Source: Pseudomonas inefficax
GTDB taxonomy: Bacteria; Pseudomonadota; Gammaproteobacteria; Pseudomonadales; Pseudomonadaceae
NCBI RefSeq assembly: GCF_900277125.1
Contig: NZ_OPYN01000150.1
Coordinates: 37,535 to 101,534, forward strand
Length of the DNA stretch: 64,000 nt
Direction: 5' to 3'
In this document: in pieces, positions 9,827-20,030 of the stretch
How positions within the stretch are numbered: position 1 is the stretch's first letter
Layout of the letters: each line of letters opens with the position of its first letter
The notes under the pieces: generated by a model
What the model was told of the DNA's origin: nothing
Database searches by the model: none
The model's input: the letters and a program-made list of their open reading frames with translations, nothing else
Program-made: the position numbers and the translations under genes

Positions 9827-11089
9827 TCAGCCGCCAGCCCGCTGGCGAGGCGCCAGGTCGGCCTTGGGGAAACTGCCGCCTTGGCGGCCGACCTGCTCGC
9901 AAACCTTGTCGACGATGTAGGCACCGATCGGGATGGCGGAGGTGGCGGCAGGCGACGGTGCATTGCACACATTGACGCTGCGAGCGGTGTTGACGAACAG
10001 GAAGTCGTCGATCAGCTTGCCGTCACGCGAAACGGCCTGGGCACGCACGCCGGCCGGGTATGGCGTGAGGTCGGCCTTGGTGATGCTCGGGCAGTACTTC
10101 TGTACCTGCTTGAGGTACCCCCCCTTGAACAGCGAGTTCTTCATCTCGATCAGGCCAGGGCGGAAGTTCTTCGCCAGCACCTTGAGGATGCCGGGGGTGG
10201 TCAGGGTCTGGAACAGGTCGGCCGGGCTGACGTCGCTCTTGCGGTAGCCCTCGCGCTTCATTGCCAGCACGGCGTTGGGGCCAACGGTGACCGTGCCGTC
10301 GATCATGCGTGTCAGGTGCACGCCCAGGAACGGCATGGACGGGTCGGGAATCGGGTAGATCAGGTGGTTGACGATCTGGTTGTGCTGCTTGGGCAAAAGG
10401 TAATACTCGCCCCGGAACGGGCAGATGACGAACTCGGTACGCAAGCCCAGCATGCTCACCACGCGGTCGGCCATCAGGCCCGAGCAGGTCACCAGGAAAC
10501 GGCTGCGCAACTCGTCGTCACGATGCTCGCCACGCGTGCGCACGATCACTTCGCTGGCCAGCTCCTGCAGGCCGACCACCTCGGCGCCATAGCGGATTTC
10601 ACCGCCGGCGCGCTGAAACTCGGCCCCCATGGCCGCAGTCACTTCGGCGTAATTGACGATGCCGCTGGAGGGCACGAAGATGCCGCCCATGCCAACGATA
10701 TTGGGCTCGCGCTCGCGCAGCTCGGCCGCCGACAACCAGTAGCGCTCCAGGCCATTGGCCGCAGTGCGCTCCCACAGCGCCTTCATGCGCTGCATTTCCA
10801 GGTCGTTGGTGGCCACCAGCAGCTTGCCGCACTCATCGAAGCGGATACCGTGCTGGGTGCAGAAGGCCTTGGTGGCCTTGTTGCCTTCCAGGCAGAAGCG
10901 CGCCTTGAGGCTGCCGGGGGTGTAATACACGCCGGCGTGGATCACGCCGCTGTTGTGGCCGGTCTGGTGGCGGGCCGGGCCGGACTCTTTCTCCAGCAGG
11001 AGAATCTTCGCATCCGGGTAGACCTTGATCAGGTGCATGGCCGTGGACATGCCCACAATGCCACCGCCAATGATGATGAAATCGTACAC
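9827..11089 (-). CDS. lhgO: L-2-hydroxyglutarate oxidase/dehydrogenase
   Basis: A 420-residue FAD enzyme of the DAO superfamily that oxidises L-2-hydroxyglutarate to 2-oxoglutarate and passes electrons to the respiratory chain. The N-terminal dinucleotide fold IIIGGGIVGMSTA, the RHQTGHNSGVIHAGVYY active-site stretch and LWLVNTARS-like C-terminal FAD contacts (seen here as FLFVNTARSVNVCNAPS) fit LhgO/YgaF. It follows glaH, which makes its substrate. A strong hairpin (11171-11194) lies between the two genes. Confidence 0.93.
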   Translation of the reverse strand: MYDFIIIGGGIVGMSTAMHLIKVYPDAKILLLEKESGPARHQTGHNSGVIHAGVYYTPGSLKARFCLEGNKATKAFCTQHGIRFDECGKLLVATNDLEMQRMKALWERTAANGLERYWLSAAELREREPNIVGMGGIFVPSSGIVNYAEVTAAMGAEFQRAGGEIRYGAEVVGLQELASEVIVRTRGEHRDDELRSRFLVTCSGLMADRVVSMLGLRTEFVICPFRGEYYLLPKQHNQIVNHLIYPIPDPSMPFLGVHLTRMIDGTVTVGPNAVLAMKREGYRKSDVSPADLFQTLTTPGILKVLAKNFRPGLIEMKNSLFKGGYLKQVQKYCPSITKADLTPYPAGVRAQAVSRDGKLIDDFLFVNTARSVNVCNAPSPAATSAIPIGAYIVDKVCEQVGRQGGSFPKADLAPRQRAGG

Positions 11090-11170
11090 AGCCTTACCTC
11101 ACACGCAGGCATTGCCTGACTGGCTCACCACGGCCCGCGCGGGCCCAGGTGGCATCGTTTTGTACAAAGA

Positions 11171-11194
11171 CGCTGGGCGGGCGCCCGCCCAGCG
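11171..11194 (-). terminator. Intercistronic hairpin between glaH and lhgO
   Basis: CGCTGGGCGGGC followed directly by its exact complement GCCCGCCCAGCG forms a 12-bp palindrome just after the glaH stop. On the minus strand the following bases are TCTTTGT, so it is a weak terminator or mRNA-stabilising element rather than a full terminator. Confidence 0.5.
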
Positions 11195-11202
11195 CCCTGT
11201 CA

Positions 11203-12180
11203 TTATTGCCCGCGCTGGTACAGCGGCTTGGGGAAGGCCACGTAACCGCGCTGGCGCATCAGCTCGCGGCGCAGGCCTTCGTGCGGCGTGAAGCGGTCGC
11301 GGCCATGCAGCCAGAACAGGTTGTTGATCAGCAGGAAGCTACCCACGCCAACCGGTACCGAAAGCTTATTCTCGCTGCCTTCCAGCGATTCGGACAAGGC
11401 GTTCAGCCAGATGCCCTCCTCGTAGTTTTCCGGCTGTACGAACTGGTCGATGTAGCGCATGGTCGGGCGGCCTTCGGCATCGGTGTCGAATACCGAGTGG
11501 AACACATCCTCGGAGACCTTCTTGCTCGGCGGTGCGGTCCAGCGCATTTCGCGACGGGCCAGCGGGTGGCGGAAGAACTCGTCGCACTGCTCCCAGTCGT
11601 CCAGGTGCAGCAGCAGCGAGTTGCCGCCTTCCATGTTCTTTTCGTCGATCTTCAGCATCAGCACGTAGTCGGTGATCTGGTCGACGAAGGTGCCATCGTT
11701 GTGCAGCTCCATGACCCGGTGCGGCTGGCGCAGGTAGCTGTCGGAGTTGTCGGTGTTGACCACCACGAAGCGAGCATAGAACTGCCCGCTCATGGCGTCG
11801 TAGTTGGAGCGCCCGATCAGGTGTGCGCAGGCGGTGGTGAACTTGACCATGTCCTCGGCCTGGCTCACGTCATCCAGGCCGACCGGGGTGATCAGCATGC
11901 CGCCGCTGGCGCGGTTGAGGATGGTATTGAGCAGCACCGGGCGCAGGGTGCCCTGGCACAGCTCGTCGAGGATCTCGCCAACCCGGAAGCGCAGGAACGA
12001 CTTGTACTCCAGCGCCTGCACCGGCCACTGGGCAACCGCGTGGACGAACGCTTCGACCGTTTCACGGGCGAAGGTGAGTTCAAGCAGGCGCGGCGACTGT
12101 TTCGAGGGGGCGATGGTGTAACCACGCGGTTCGAGCGGCAGTGGCATCACAAGTTCGTCGATCTGCGTAAAAGCGTTCAT
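11203..12180 (-). CDS. glaH: Glutarate 2-hydroxylase (2-oxoglutarate/Fe(II) dioxygenase)
   Basis: A 325-residue CsiD/GlaH enzyme that hydroxylates glutarate to L-2-hydroxyglutarate using O2 and 2-oxoglutarate. The Fe(II) triad is visible at the family's positions: His160 and Asp162 (MELHNDG) and His292 (FWLHGRDRF), with Arg arginines after it for 2-oxoglutarate binding. It heads a minus-strand set with lhgO and gabP, giving uptake, hydroxylation and oxidation of the C5 intermediate of lysine breakdown. The divergent GntR gene is its likely regulator. Confidence 0.95.
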   Translation of the reverse strand: MNAFTQIDELVMPLPLEPRGYTIAPSKQSPRLLELTFARETVEAFVHAVAQWPVQALEYKSFLRFRVGEILDELCQGTLRPVLLNTILNRASGGMLITPVGLDDVSQAEDMVKFTTACAHLIGRSNYDAMSGQFYARFVVVNTDNSDSYLRQPHRVMELHNDGTFVDQITDYVLMLKIDEKNMEGGNSLLLHLDDWEQCDEFFRHPLARREMRWTAPPSKKVSEDVFHSVFDTDAEGRPTMRYIDQFVQPENYEEGIWLNALSESLEGSENKLSVPVGVGSFLLINNLFWLHGRDRFTPHEGLRRELMRQRGYVAFPKPLYQRGQ

Positions 12181-12266
12181 GGCTGTGTCCTGGCAGAGAA
12201 AGTGAGTGGCGCTGTCCGGTCATGACTTGGATCAGTGCGGGCGAGGTAAAATTATCGCCATAACTG

Positions 12267-12284
12267 AAAAATGTCTACATTTTT
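12267..12284. promoter_or_regulatory. Candidate GntR (CsiR) operator in the glaH-csiR intergenic region
   Basis: Perfect palindrome AAAAATGT-CT-ACATTTTT, 83 bases upstream of the glaH start and 92 bases upstream of the regulator start, in an AT-rich patch. The core TGTCTACA fits the general FadR-subfamily GntR pattern T-GT-N-AC-A. Confidence 0.55.
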
Positions 12285-12375
12285 ATTATTCAGCGACAAA
12301 ACATGTGTTTGTCCATTGTTTTTCGCCAGCGAACGCTTTCGGTATGATCGACAAAACCGTTTGAGGAACAGGACC

Positions 12376-13071
12376 TTGGAAGCGCTCGCCCCCCGACAAA
12401 ACTCAGCATTCAGCGGGTATGAGAGGCTCAAGAAGGACATCATCCGCGGCATCTTCAAGCCCGGAGAAAAGCTGCTGATGAGTGCTCTGAAGGAACGCTA
12501 CGACCTGGGCGTGGGCCCGCTGCGCGAAGCACTGTCGCAGCTGGTGGCCGAGCATCTGGTCAACGCTATCAGCCAGAAGGGTTACCGCGTGGCGCCCATG
12601 TCGCTTGACGAGATGAACGACATCTACGATGCCCGCGCCAACCTGGAGGCGATGATCATCACCCTGGCCATCGAGCGTGGCGACGACGCCTGGGAGGCGT
12701 CGGTACTGGCCCACTCGCATACCCTGGCCAAGGTGGTGGAAGTGAAGACCCGCGAGCAGCGGCTGGATGTATGGGACGAGCGGCACAAGGCGTTCCACAC
12801 GGCCATTGCCTCGGGCTGCGGCTCCAAGCACCTGCTGCAGGCGCGCACCTACCTGTTCGACCAGGCTGAGCGCTACCGGCACCTGTGGCTGACCCAGACG
12901 GTGTTTTCGGAACAGGCCCTGGAGCTCAAGCGCCAGGAGCATGCTGCACTGGTGGAAGTGATTCTGGCCCGGGACGCCAAGCGCGCCAGCGCCATGATGC
13001 GTTCGCACCTGATGACACCGGTGCCGATCATTGCGCAGATCATGCATGCCGAGGGGATCGGCGCGCGCTGA
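12376..13071 (+). CDS. csiR: GntR-family transcriptional regulator, CsiR-like
   Basis: A 231-residue FadR-subfamily regulator: an N-terminal winged helix (about residues 12-75, with GPLREALSQLVAEHLV) and an all-helical FCD ligand domain to the C-terminus (DARANLEAMIITLAI, HKAFHTAIASG). No ATG fits the expected N-terminus; TTG at 12376 (M-EALAPRQ) has GAGGA eight bases upstream and is my choice, while a farther frame start is unsupported. Its position facing glaH and the palindrome between them suggest it represses the glutarate genes, with glutarate or L-2-hydroxyglutarate as possible inducer (by analogy with E. coli CsiR). Confidence 0.85.
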   Translation: MEALAPRQNSAFSGYERLKKDIIRGIFKPGEKLLMSALKERYDLGVGPLREALSQLVAEHLVNAISQKGYRVAPMSLDEMNDIYDARANLEAMIITLAIERGDDAWEASVLAHSHTLAKVVEVKTREQRLDVWDERHKAFHTAIASGCGSKHLLQARTYLFDQAERYRHLWLTQTVFSEQALELKRQEHAALVEVILARDAKRASAMMRSHLMTPVPIIAQIMHAEGIGAR

Positions 13072-13080
13072 AACAGCGCG

Positions 13081-13185
13081 GTGCCTGCTTCGCGGGTAAA
13101 CCCGCTCCCACAGGGATGTCACCGCCCTTGGGGGCGACGCTGCACCTGTGGGAGCGGGTTTACCCGCGAAGAGGCCGGCGCAGGC
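13081..13185. repeat. REP pair (GGGAGCGGG type)
   Basis: Inverted copies CTTCGCGGGTAAACCCGCTC and CGGGTTTACCCGCGAAG with flanking GCCGGCGCAGGC, lying between the GntR gene and the response regulator. Confidence 0.9.
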
Positions 13186-13271
13186 AAAACACCCTAGATG
13201 AATTTTTCTTAAATCGCCGTTTGGCTATTCTTTGGCACAATCAAGTCTCCATTAGATGCCCGGGAACCAGC

Positions 13272-13952
13272 ATGCCTCGCGTACTGACCATCGAAGACGA
13301 CGCCGTCACCGGCCAGGAAATCGTCGCCGAACTTACCAGCCACGGCCTCGACGTGGATTGGGCCGACAACGGCCGTGAAGGCCTGGCCAAGGCCATTGCC
13401 GGCGGCTACGACCTGATCACCCTGGACCGCATGCTGCCCGAGGTCGATGGCCTGACCATCGTCACCACCCTGCGCAGCCTCAAGATCGCCACGCCGATCC
13501 TGATGATCAGCGCCCTCTCCGACGTCGACGAGCGGGTGCGTGGCCTGCGTGCCGGGGGTGACGACTACCTGACCAAACCGTTCGCCTCCGACGAGATGGC
13601 CGCGCGAGTCGAAGTACTGCTGCGTCGCAACAGTGTGCCCATGACCCAGACCCGCCTGCAGGTCGCCGACCTGCAACTGGACCTGATCAGCCACGAAGCC
13701 CGTCGTGGCGAACAGACCCTCAACCTGCTGCCCACCGAGTACAAGCTGCTGGAGTACCTGATGCGCCATAGCGGCCAGGTGATCACGCGGATGATGATTT
13801 TCGAGGAAGTCTGGGGCTACCACTTCGACCCGGGCACCAACCTGATCGATGTGCACATCGGCCGCCTGCGCAAGAAAATCGACTCCCCCGGCCAGTCGCC
13901 GCTGATCCGTACGGTACGGGGCTCCGGCTATGCCATTGCTGAACCCGTCTAA
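13272..13952 (+). CDS. OmpR-family response regulator
   Basis: A 226-residue two-domain regulator. The receiver has acidic residues DD at 9-10, the phospho-acceptor Asp52 in TLDRMLP, and the conserved TKPF lysine near 102. The C-terminal winged helix (about 128-226) contains the PTEYKLLEYLM and VDVHIGRLRKKID-type motifs (here IDVHIGRLRKKID). The ATG at 13272 gives the canonical receiver start; the much longer frame upstream overlaps the GntR gene. The sensor kinase gene overlaps its 3' end by 23 bases, so the two are co-translated. Signal and targets are not evident. Confidence 0.93.
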   Translation: MPRVLTIEDDAVTGQEIVAELTSHGLDVDWADNGREGLAKAIAGGYDLITLDRMLPEVDGLTIVTTLRSLKIATPILMISALSDVDERVRGLRAGGDDYLTKPFASDEMAARVEVLLRRNSVPMTQTRLQVADLQLDLISHEARRGEQTLNLLPTEYKLLEYLMRHSGQVITRMMIFEEVWGYHFDPGTNLIDVHIGRLRKKIDSPGQSPLIRTVRGSGYAIAEPV

Positions 13953-15321
13953 GGGCTGGAGCTCCTCGACCAGCCGCCTGCTGGCGCTGTACAGCTTTCT
14001 GTTCGTGGCCTGGAGCAGCATCCTCATGGGGGTGCTGTACTTTGAGGTATCCAGCTACCTGAACAAGCTCACCCGCCATTCCATGCTGCAGCGCCAGCAC
14101 CTGTTCGCGCACATGAGCGGCAAACAGCTGGACGACGCCCTGGTCGCCAGCCAGGCCTTCGAAGAACGCAGCTTCGACGCCTACGGCCTGTTCGACAGCC
14201 AGCTCAACCCGATCGGCGGGCGCATTCGTGCCATCCCGCCAGAGCTGGGGCTGGACGGCAAGGTTCACGAACTCAAGCGCTGCCTGGACGCCGACGACCC
14301 GCACATGCCGCGCGACAGCTGCGACGCGGTGGCGATCAAGGTGCAGGATGGCCGTTGGCTGGTGCTGGTGCGCGACAACGGCTCGCTGTTCGTGGTCACC
14401 CGGATCATCCTGCATGCCTTGCTGTGGGGGATCTCGCTGACCCTGATCCCGGGCTTTGCCGGCTGGTATCTGCTAAGGCGCCGCCCGCTCAAGCGCATTC
14501 GCGCGATACAGGCCCAGGCCGAACTGATCGTCGCCGGCGACCTTACCCACCGCCTGCCGCTGTCGGCCCGGCGTGACGAGCTGGACATGCTGGCGGCCAT
14601 CGTCAATGCCATGCTCGACCGCATCGAGCGGCTGATGCACGAGGTCAAGGGCGTGTGCGACAACATCGCCCACGACCTGCGCACCCCGCTCACGCGCCTG
14701 CGCGCCCAGCTGTACCGCATTCGCCAGCAAAGTGAGGTCGACTCCACCCAGGCCGAGGCACTGAACCAGGCCATCGGTGAAACCGACACCCTGATGGCGC
14801 GTTTTCGCGGTTTGTTGCGCATCAGCGAGCTGGAAGACCGCCAGCGGCGAGCCGGTTTCGTCCAACTTGACCCGCACGAACTGCTGGTGGAGCTGCACGA
14901 TTTCTACTTGCCGTTGGCCGAGGATGGCGGCATTCGCCTGGAACTGCAGCAGCCCGCTGAACTGCCGGCATTGCACGGTGACCGCGAACTGCTGTTCGAG
15001 GCATTGGCCAACCTGGTGGGCAACGGTATCAAGTTCACCCCCGAGGGTGGGCAGGTGCGGATTAGCGCGACGCAGGACGAGCAAGGCGTGCACCTGGCCA
15101 TCGAGGACAGCGGGCCAGGTATTCCGGAAGAAGAGCGTGCTGCGGTGTTGAAGCGCTTCTATCGTAGTGAGGAAGGCCACCGCCATGCTGGGTTCGGGCT
15201 GGGGTTGTCGATCGTTGCGGCGATCGTCGACCTGCATGGGTTCGGGCTGGAGGTGGGGGAAAGCGAGCTGGGTGGGGCCAGGTTGGTGTTGCACTGCCCG
15301 TTGGCCGGGTTGGCCAAATAA
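13930..15321 (+). CDS. Sensor histidine kinase, partner of the upstream OmpR-type regulator
   Basis: A 463-residue membrane kinase. Helix 1 (about 18-40) and helix 2 (about 155-180) enclose a periplasmic sensor of roughly 115 residues; then HAMP, HisKA with IAHDLRTPLTRL (His248), and HATPase with the N-box ANLVGNG (Asn361, Asn365), DSGPGIP and GFGLGLSIV. It starts within the response regulator gene. The sensor domain carries no recognisable ligand motif, so the stimulus is unknown. Confidence 0.93.
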   Translation: MPLLNPSKGWSSSTSRLLALYSFLFVAWSSILMGVLYFEVSSYLNKLTRHSMLQRQHLFAHMSGKQLDDALVASQAFEERSFDAYGLFDSQLNPIGGRIRAIPPELGLDGKVHELKRCLDADDPHMPRDSCDAVAIKVQDGRWLVLVRDNGSLFVVTRIILHALLWGISLTLIPGFAGWYLLRRRPLKRIRAIQAQAELIVAGDLTHRLPLSARRDELDMLAAIVNAMLDRIERLMHEVKGVCDNIAHDLRTPLTRLRAQLYRIRQQSEVDSTQAEALNQAIGETDTLMARFRGLLRISELEDRQRRAGFVQLDPHELLVELHDFYLPLAEDGGIRLELQQPAELPALHGDRELLFEALANLVGNGIKFTPEGGQVRISATQDEQGVHLAIEDSGPGIPEEERAAVLKRFYRSEEGHRHAGFGLGLSIVAAIVDLHGFGLEVGESELGGARLVLHCPLAGLAK

Positions 15322-15323
15322 AA

Positions 15324-15447
15324 GCGGGGCCGCTTTGCGGCCCATCGCGACACAAGGCCGCTCCTACAAGGATTGCGCAAGCATTGAATGCGGCGCCATT
15401 CCTGTAGGAGCGGCCTTGTGTCGCGATGGGCTGCAAAGCAGCCCCCT
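15324..15447. repeat. REP pair (GTAGGAGCGGCC type)
   Basis: Inverted copies of the GTCGCGA / GGAGCGGCC element between the convergent kinase and cysS genes; the arms end in GGGGCCGCTTTGCGGCCC and GGGCTGCAAAGCAGCCC hairpins. Confidence 0.9.
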
Positions 15448-15456
15448 TGAGACCGA

Positions 15457-16839
15457 TCAGTCAGCCAGACGCCAGGTAGTGCCACCCTTGCTGTCTTCCA
15501 GCACCACACCCATGGCGGTCAGCTGATCGCGAATGCGGTCGGACTCGGCCCAGTTCTTGTCCGCACGCGCCTGCAGGCGCGCCTGGATCAAGCCCTCGAC
15601 CTCAGCGGCATCCACCTTGCCTTCGGCACCGGCACGCAGGAATTCATCGGCTTCCAGCTGCAGAACACCCAGCACATCACCCAGCTCGCGCAGGCGACCG
15701 GCCAGGCCGGCAGCGGCCTCCACGTCGCTGTCGCGCAGGCGGTTGATCTCGCGCACCAGGTCGAACAGCACGGCGCAGGCCTCGGGGGTGCCGAAGTCGT
15801 CGTTCATGGCCACGCTGAAGCGCTCGACAAACTCTTCGCCACCCTTGGCCGCCACTCGTGGCAAGCCACGCAAGGCGTGATAGAAGCGCTCCAGTGCGCC
15901 CTTGGCATCGCGCAGGCTGTCTTCCGAGTAGTTGATCGCGCTGCGGTAGTGACTAGCCACCAGCAGGTAGCGCACCACTTCCGGGTGGTACTTCTCGAGC
16001 ACGTCGCGAATGGTGAAGAAGTTGTTCAACGACTTGGACATCTTCTCGCCATTGATACGGATCATGCCGCAGTGCATCCAGGCGTTGGCGTACTGCTTGC
16101 CGGTGGCTGCCTCGCTCTGGGCGATCTCGTTCTCGTGGTGCGGGAACTCCAGGTCGCTACCGCCGCCGTGGATGTCGAAGCTTTCACCCAGGCAGCAGGT
16201 GGACATCACCGAGCATTCGATGTGCCAGCCCGGGCGCCCCGGCCCCCACGGCGACTCCCAGCTCGGCTCGCCCGGCTTGACGCCCTTCCACAGCACGAAG
16301 TCCAGCGGGTCCTGCTTGGCTTCGTCGACCTCGATACGGGCACCGATGCGCAGGTCTTCGATCTTCTTGCGCGACAGCTTGCCGTAGCCGACGAACTTGC
16401 CGACGCGGTAGTACACGTCGCCGTTGCCCGGTGCGTAGGCATAACCCTTGTCGATCAGGGTCTGGATCATCGCGTGCATGCCGGCGATATGGTCGGTGGC
16501 GCGAGGCTCCTGGTCCGGCGGCAGGATGTTCAGGCGGCGCTCGTCTTCGTGCATCGCGTCGATCATGCGGGCGGTCAGGGCGTCGAAGCTTTCGCCGTTC
16601 TCGTTGGCCCGGTTGATGATCTTGTCATCGATGTCGGTGATGTTGCGCACGTAGGTCAGCTCGTAGCCGCTCTTGCGCAGCCAACGGGTGACCAGGTCGA
16701 AGGCCACCATGCTGCGGCCGTGGCCGAGGTGGCAGTAGTCGTACACGGTCATGCCGCACACGTACATGCGTACCTTGTTGCCATCCAGCGGCTTGAAGGT
16801 TTCCTTCGCTTTGCTCAGCGTGTTGTAGATGGTAAGCAC
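15457..16839 (-). CDS. cysS: Cysteinyl-tRNA synthetase
   Basis: A 460-residue class I synthetase, the usual bacterial length. The HIGH motif is HLGH at 37-40, preceded by the zinc ligand Cys28 ([15 protein letters not shown]). The zinc site continues at [10 protein letters not shown] and [11 protein letters not shown], and the KMSKS motif is [10 protein letters not shown] near 266-270. It charges tRNA-Cys in the cytoplasm. It starts 9 bases after the glnS stop, so glnS-cysS is a two-gene operon. Confidence 0.97.
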   Translation of the reverse strand: MLTIYNTLSKAKETFKPLDGNKVRMYVCGMTVYDYCHLGHGRSMVAFDLVTRWLRKSGYELTYVRNITDIDDKIINRANENGESFDALTARMIDAMHEDERRLNILPPDQEPRATDHIAGMHAMIQTLIDKGYAYAPGNGDVYYRVGKFVGYGKLSRKKIEDLRIGARIEVDEAKQDPLDFVLWKGVKPGEPSWESPWGPGRPGWHIECSVMSTCCLGESFDIHGGGSDLEFPHHENEIAQSEAATGKQYANAWMHCGMIRINGEKMSKSLNNFFTIRDVLEKYHPEVVRYLLVASHYRSAINYSEDSLRDAKGALERFYHALRGLPRVAAKGGEEFVERFSVAMNDDFGTPEACAVLFDLVREINRLRDSDVEAAAGLAGRLRELGDVLGVLQLEADEFLRAGAEGKVDAAEVEGLIQARLQARADKNWAESDRIRDQLTAMGVVLEDSKGGTTWRLAD

Positions 16840-16848
16840 GGCGGTTCC

Positions 16849-18552
16849 TCAGCTGCCCCAGGAGTCACGCAGGGTGACAGTGCGGTTGAACACCGGGCGG
16901 CCCGGCTGGCTGTCTTTCAGGTCGGCGCAGAAGTAGCCTTCGCGTTCGAACTGGAAACGGTCCTCGGGCTGCGCCTGGGCCAACGAAGGCTCGGCACGGC
17001 AGCCGCTGAGCACTTGCAGCGAGCCTGGGTTGATGTTGTCCAGGAAGCTGCCGCCCTCTTCGGTCTTTTCCGGGTTCGCCGAGCGGAACAGGCGGTCGTA
17101 CAGGCGCACTTCGCACTCGACGCTGCCCTCGGCCGGCACCCAGTGGATCACGCCCTTGACCTTGCGGCCTTCGGGGTTCTTGCCCAGGGTGTCCGGGTCG
17201 TACGAGCAGCGCAGCTCGACGATGTTGCCGTCGGCATCCTTGATCGCCTCGTCGGCGCGGATCACGTAGCTGCCGCGCAGGCGCACTTCACCGGCCGGTT
17301 CCAGGCGCTTGTAGCCCTTCGGCGGCTCTTCCATGAAGTCGTCGCGGTCGATGTACAGTTCACGGGAGAACGGCAGCACGCGCACGCCCATGTCTTCTTT
17401 CGGGTGGCGCGGCAGTTCGAGCTGCTCGACCTGGCCTTCCGGATAGTTGGTGATGACCACCTTCAGCGGGCGCAGTACGCACATGGCGCGTGGCGCGGTG
17501 CGGTCTAGGTCGTCACGGATGCTGAACTCGAGCATGGACATGTCGACCACGCCGTCGGAACGGTTGGTGCCGATCATTTCGCAGAAGTTGCGGATCGAGG
17601 CCGGGGTGTAGCCACGGCGGCGGAAGCCGGACAGGGTCGACATGCGCGGGTCGTCCCAACCTTCGACGTGCTTTTCGTCGACCAGCTGCTTGAGCTTGCG
17701 CTTGGACGTGATGGTGTAGTTCAGGTTCAGGCGGCTGAACTCGTACTGGCGCGGGTGTGCCGGCACCGGCAGGTTGTCGAGGAACCAGTCGTACAGCGGA
17801 CGATGCCCTTCGAACTCCAGGGTGCAGATCGAGTGGGTGATGCCTTCGATCGCGTCCGACTGGCCGTGGGTGAAGTCGTAGTTCGGGTAGATGCACCACT
17901 TGTCACCGGTCTGGTGGTGGTGGGCATGGCGGATACGGTACAGGATCGGGTCGCGCAGGTTCATGTTCGGCGAGGCCATGTCGATCTTGGCCCGCAGCAC
18001 GCGCTCGCCATCCTTGAACTCGCCGGCCTTCATGCGGGCGAACAAGTCGAGGTTCTCGTCAACGCTGCGCTCGCGGAACGGGCTGTTCTTGCCCGGTTCC
18101 TTGAGGTTGCCGCGGTATTCCTTGGCCTGCTCAGGGGTAAGGTCGCAGACGTAGGCCTTGCCACGCTTGATCAGCTCGACCGCCCAGTCGTGCAGCTGGT
18201 CGAAGTAGTCCGAGGCGTAGCGCACGTCACCGGCCCAGTCGAAGCCCAGCCACTTGACATCGCTCTGGATGGCGTCGATGTACTCCTGGTCTTCCTTGGC
18301 CGGGTTGGTATCGTCGAAACGCAGGTGGCAGACGCCCCCGAATTCCTTGGCCAGGCCGAAGTTGACGCAGATCGACTTGGCGTGACCGATGTGCAGGTAG
18401 CCATTGGGCTCCGGCGGGAAACGGGTGACGATGCTGCTGTGCTTGCCCGAGTCCAGGTCGGCCTGGATGATCGGCCGCAGGAAGTTCGCAGGGACAGCGG
18501 GGGCGCCTTTGGCAGCGGCGTTGGGCGCGTTGTCGGCAGTGGGCTTGCTCAT
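16849..18552 (-). CDS. glnS: Glutaminyl-tRNA synthetase
   Basis: A 567-residue class I synthetase that charges tRNA-Gln directly. The HIGH region is [15 protein letters not shown], and the KMSKS equivalent is [10 protein letters not shown]. The C-terminal anticodon-binding beta-barrels end in the typical [20 protein letters not shown] start at ATG 18552 (MSKPTADN), because the longer frame reaches into the ppiB-side intergenic region. It leads the glnS-cysS operon and is divergent from ppiB. Confidence 0.97.
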   Translation of the reverse strand: MSKPTADNAPNAAAKGAPAVPANFLRPIIQADLDSGKHSSIVTRFPPEPNGYLHIGHAKSICVNFGLAKEFGGVCHLRFDDTNPAKEDQEYIDAIQSDVKWLGFDWAGDVRYASDYFDQLHDWAVELIKRGKAYVCDLTPEQAKEYRGNLKEPGKNSPFRERSVDENLDLFARMKAGEFKDGERVLRAKIDMASPNMNLRDPILYRIRHAHHHQTGDKWCIYPNYDFTHGQSDAIEGITHSICTLEFEGHRPLYDWFLDNLPVPAHPRQYEFSRLNLNYTITSKRKLKQLVDEKHVEGWDDPRMSTLSGFRRRGYTPASIRNFCEMIGTNRSDGVVDMSMLEFSIRDDLDRTAPRAMCVLRPLKVVITNYPEGQVEQLELPRHPKEDMGVRVLPFSRELYIDRDDFMEEPPKGYKRLEPAGEVRLRGSYVIRADEAIKDADGNIVELRCSYDPDTLGKNPEGRKVKGVIHWVPAEGSVECEVRLYDRLFRSANPEKTEEGGSFLDNINPGSLQVLSGCRAEPSLAQAQPEDRFQFEREGYFCADLKDSQPGRPVFNRTVTLRDSWGS

Positions 18553-18800
18553 AGGATCCTTGAATGCACGTGTCCGGCCTGGGTAGGCCGATTGAATCAA
18601 AGGGCCTATCATAGCCGAAGCAGTCAAGCTGCTGACAGTCGGGCCCGGACAAACTGGCGTGATTTATCACGGCTTTTTGCCGCAGCCTGGCAAAATGGCC
18701 GGTGCGCGCCATGTGTCGTGATCGCCTGATCCTGCGTCAGGTGATAACCCGCGCCCTGCGCACCCCAATTTCTGATTGCCTTGAAAGAGCGAGTTTCAGC

Positions 18801-19301
18801 ATGTCCAAAGTCAAACTGAGCACCAACCACGGCGATATCGTCCTGCAACTGGACGCCGAGAAAGCGCCACTGACTACCGAAAACTTCGTTCAGTACGTCA
18901 AGGACGGCCACTACAATGGCACCGTGTTCCACCGTGTGATCAAAGGTTTCATGATCCAGGGCGGCGGCTTCGAAGCGGGCATGAACCAGAAGAAAACCCG
19001 CGCCAGCATCCAGAACGAAGCTGACAACGGCCTGAAGAACAAGAAGTACAGCATCGCCATGGCCCGCACCATGGAGCCGCACTCCGCCTCGGCGCAGTTC
19101 TTCATCAACGCCTCCGACAACGACTTCCTCAACCACAGCGGCAAGAACGTGCAGGGCTGGGGTTACGCGGTATTCGGCGAAGTGATCGAAGGCCGTGAAA
19201 TCGTAGACGCCATCGAAAAGGTCGCCACCGGTTCCAAGGCTGGTCACCAGGACGTGCCGAAAGAAGACGTAGTCATCGAGAAAGCCGAGATCATTGAGTG
19301 A
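18801..19301 (+). CDS. ppiB: Peptidyl-prolyl cis-trans isomerase B (cyclophilin)
   Basis: A 166-residue single-domain cyclophilin without a signal peptide, so cytoplasmic. Motifs are [15 protein letters not shown] and SASAQFFIN, with [11 protein letters not shown] near the end. It catalyses proline isomerisation in folding. The ATG at 18801 gives the family's standard start [13 protein letters not shown]. The next gene, lpxH, overlaps its stop by four bases (GTGA), indicating translational coupling. Confidence 0.96.
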   Translation: MSKVKLSTNHGDIVLQLDAEKAPLTTENFVQYVKDGHYNGTVFHRVIKGFMIQGGGFEAGMNQKKTRASIQNEADNGLKNKKYSIAMARTMEPHSASAQFFINASDNDFLNHSGKNVQGWGYAVFGEVIEGREIVDAIEKVATGSKAGHQDVPKEDVVIEKAEIIE

Positions 19302-20020
19302 TCCTGCTGATCTCCGATCTGCACCTGCAAGAAGAACGCCCGGACATTACCCGGGCGTTTCTTGATCTGCTCGATGGCCGTGCCCGCCATGCCAAGGCGT
19401 TGTACATCCTTGGCGACTTCTTCGAAGCCTGGATCGGCGACGATGCCATGACACCCTTCCAGCAGTCAGTCTGCCAGGCCATGCGTCGGCTGAGCGACAG
19501 CGGCACGGCCATCTACCTGATGCATGGCAACCGTGATTTCCTGATTGGCCAGGCCTTCTGCGACGCTGCGGGCTGCACGTTGCTGCACGACCCCAGCGTG
19601 ATCGAGCTGGGTGGTGAGCAGGTGCTGCTGATGCATGGCGATACCCTGTGCACCCGCGACCTAGGCTACATGAAAATGCGCCGCTTGCTGCGCAACCCGC
19701 TGAGTTTGTGGATTCTGCGCCACCTGCCGCTGTCGGCCCGCTACAAGCTGGCGCGCAAGCTGCGCAGCGAAAGCCGCACGCAAACGCGGATGAAGTCCAC
19801 CGAGATCGTCGATGTCACGCCGGAGGAAGTACCGAAGGTGATGGCGGCGCATGGTGTACGTACCTTGGTGCATGGGCATACCCATCGGCCGGCGATACAC
19901 AAGCTGGTGGTGGACGGGCAACCGGCACGGCGTATCGTGCTGGGCGACTGGGACCGCCGCGGTTGGGCCTTGCAGGTTGACGAGCAAGGGTTTCAGCTGG
20001 CGCCGTTCGAGTTTTCCTGA
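19298..20020 (+). CDS. lpxH: UDP-2,3-diacylglucosamine diphosphatase
   Basis: A 240-residue calcineurin-like phosphoesterase that cleaves UDP-2,3-diacylglucosamine to lipid X in lipid A synthesis at the inner membrane face. The metal ligands are visible: ISDLHL (Asp7, His9), LGDFFEAW (Asp40), HGNRD near 76-80, MHGDTLC and HGHTHRP. The start is GTG at 19298 overlapping the ppiB stop. The ppiB-lpxH pairing is common in gammaproteobacteria. Confidence 0.95.
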   Translation: MILLISDLHLQEERPDITRAFLDLLDGRARHAKALYILGDFFEAWIGDDAMTPFQQSVCQAMRRLSDSGTAIYLMHGNRDFLIGQAFCDAAGCTLLHDPSVIELGGEQVLLMHGDTLCTRDLGYMKMRRLLRNPLSLWILRHLPLSARYKLARKLRSESRTQTRMKSTEIVDVTPEEVPKVMAAHGVRTLVHGHTHRPAIHKLVVDGQPARRIVLGDWDRRGWALQVDEQGFQLAPFEFS

Positions 20021-20030
20021 CCGACCGAGT

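Noticed and set aside
15877-17508. 543-residue plus-strand frame
   Set aside because: Antisense to cysS and glnS, both unmistakable.
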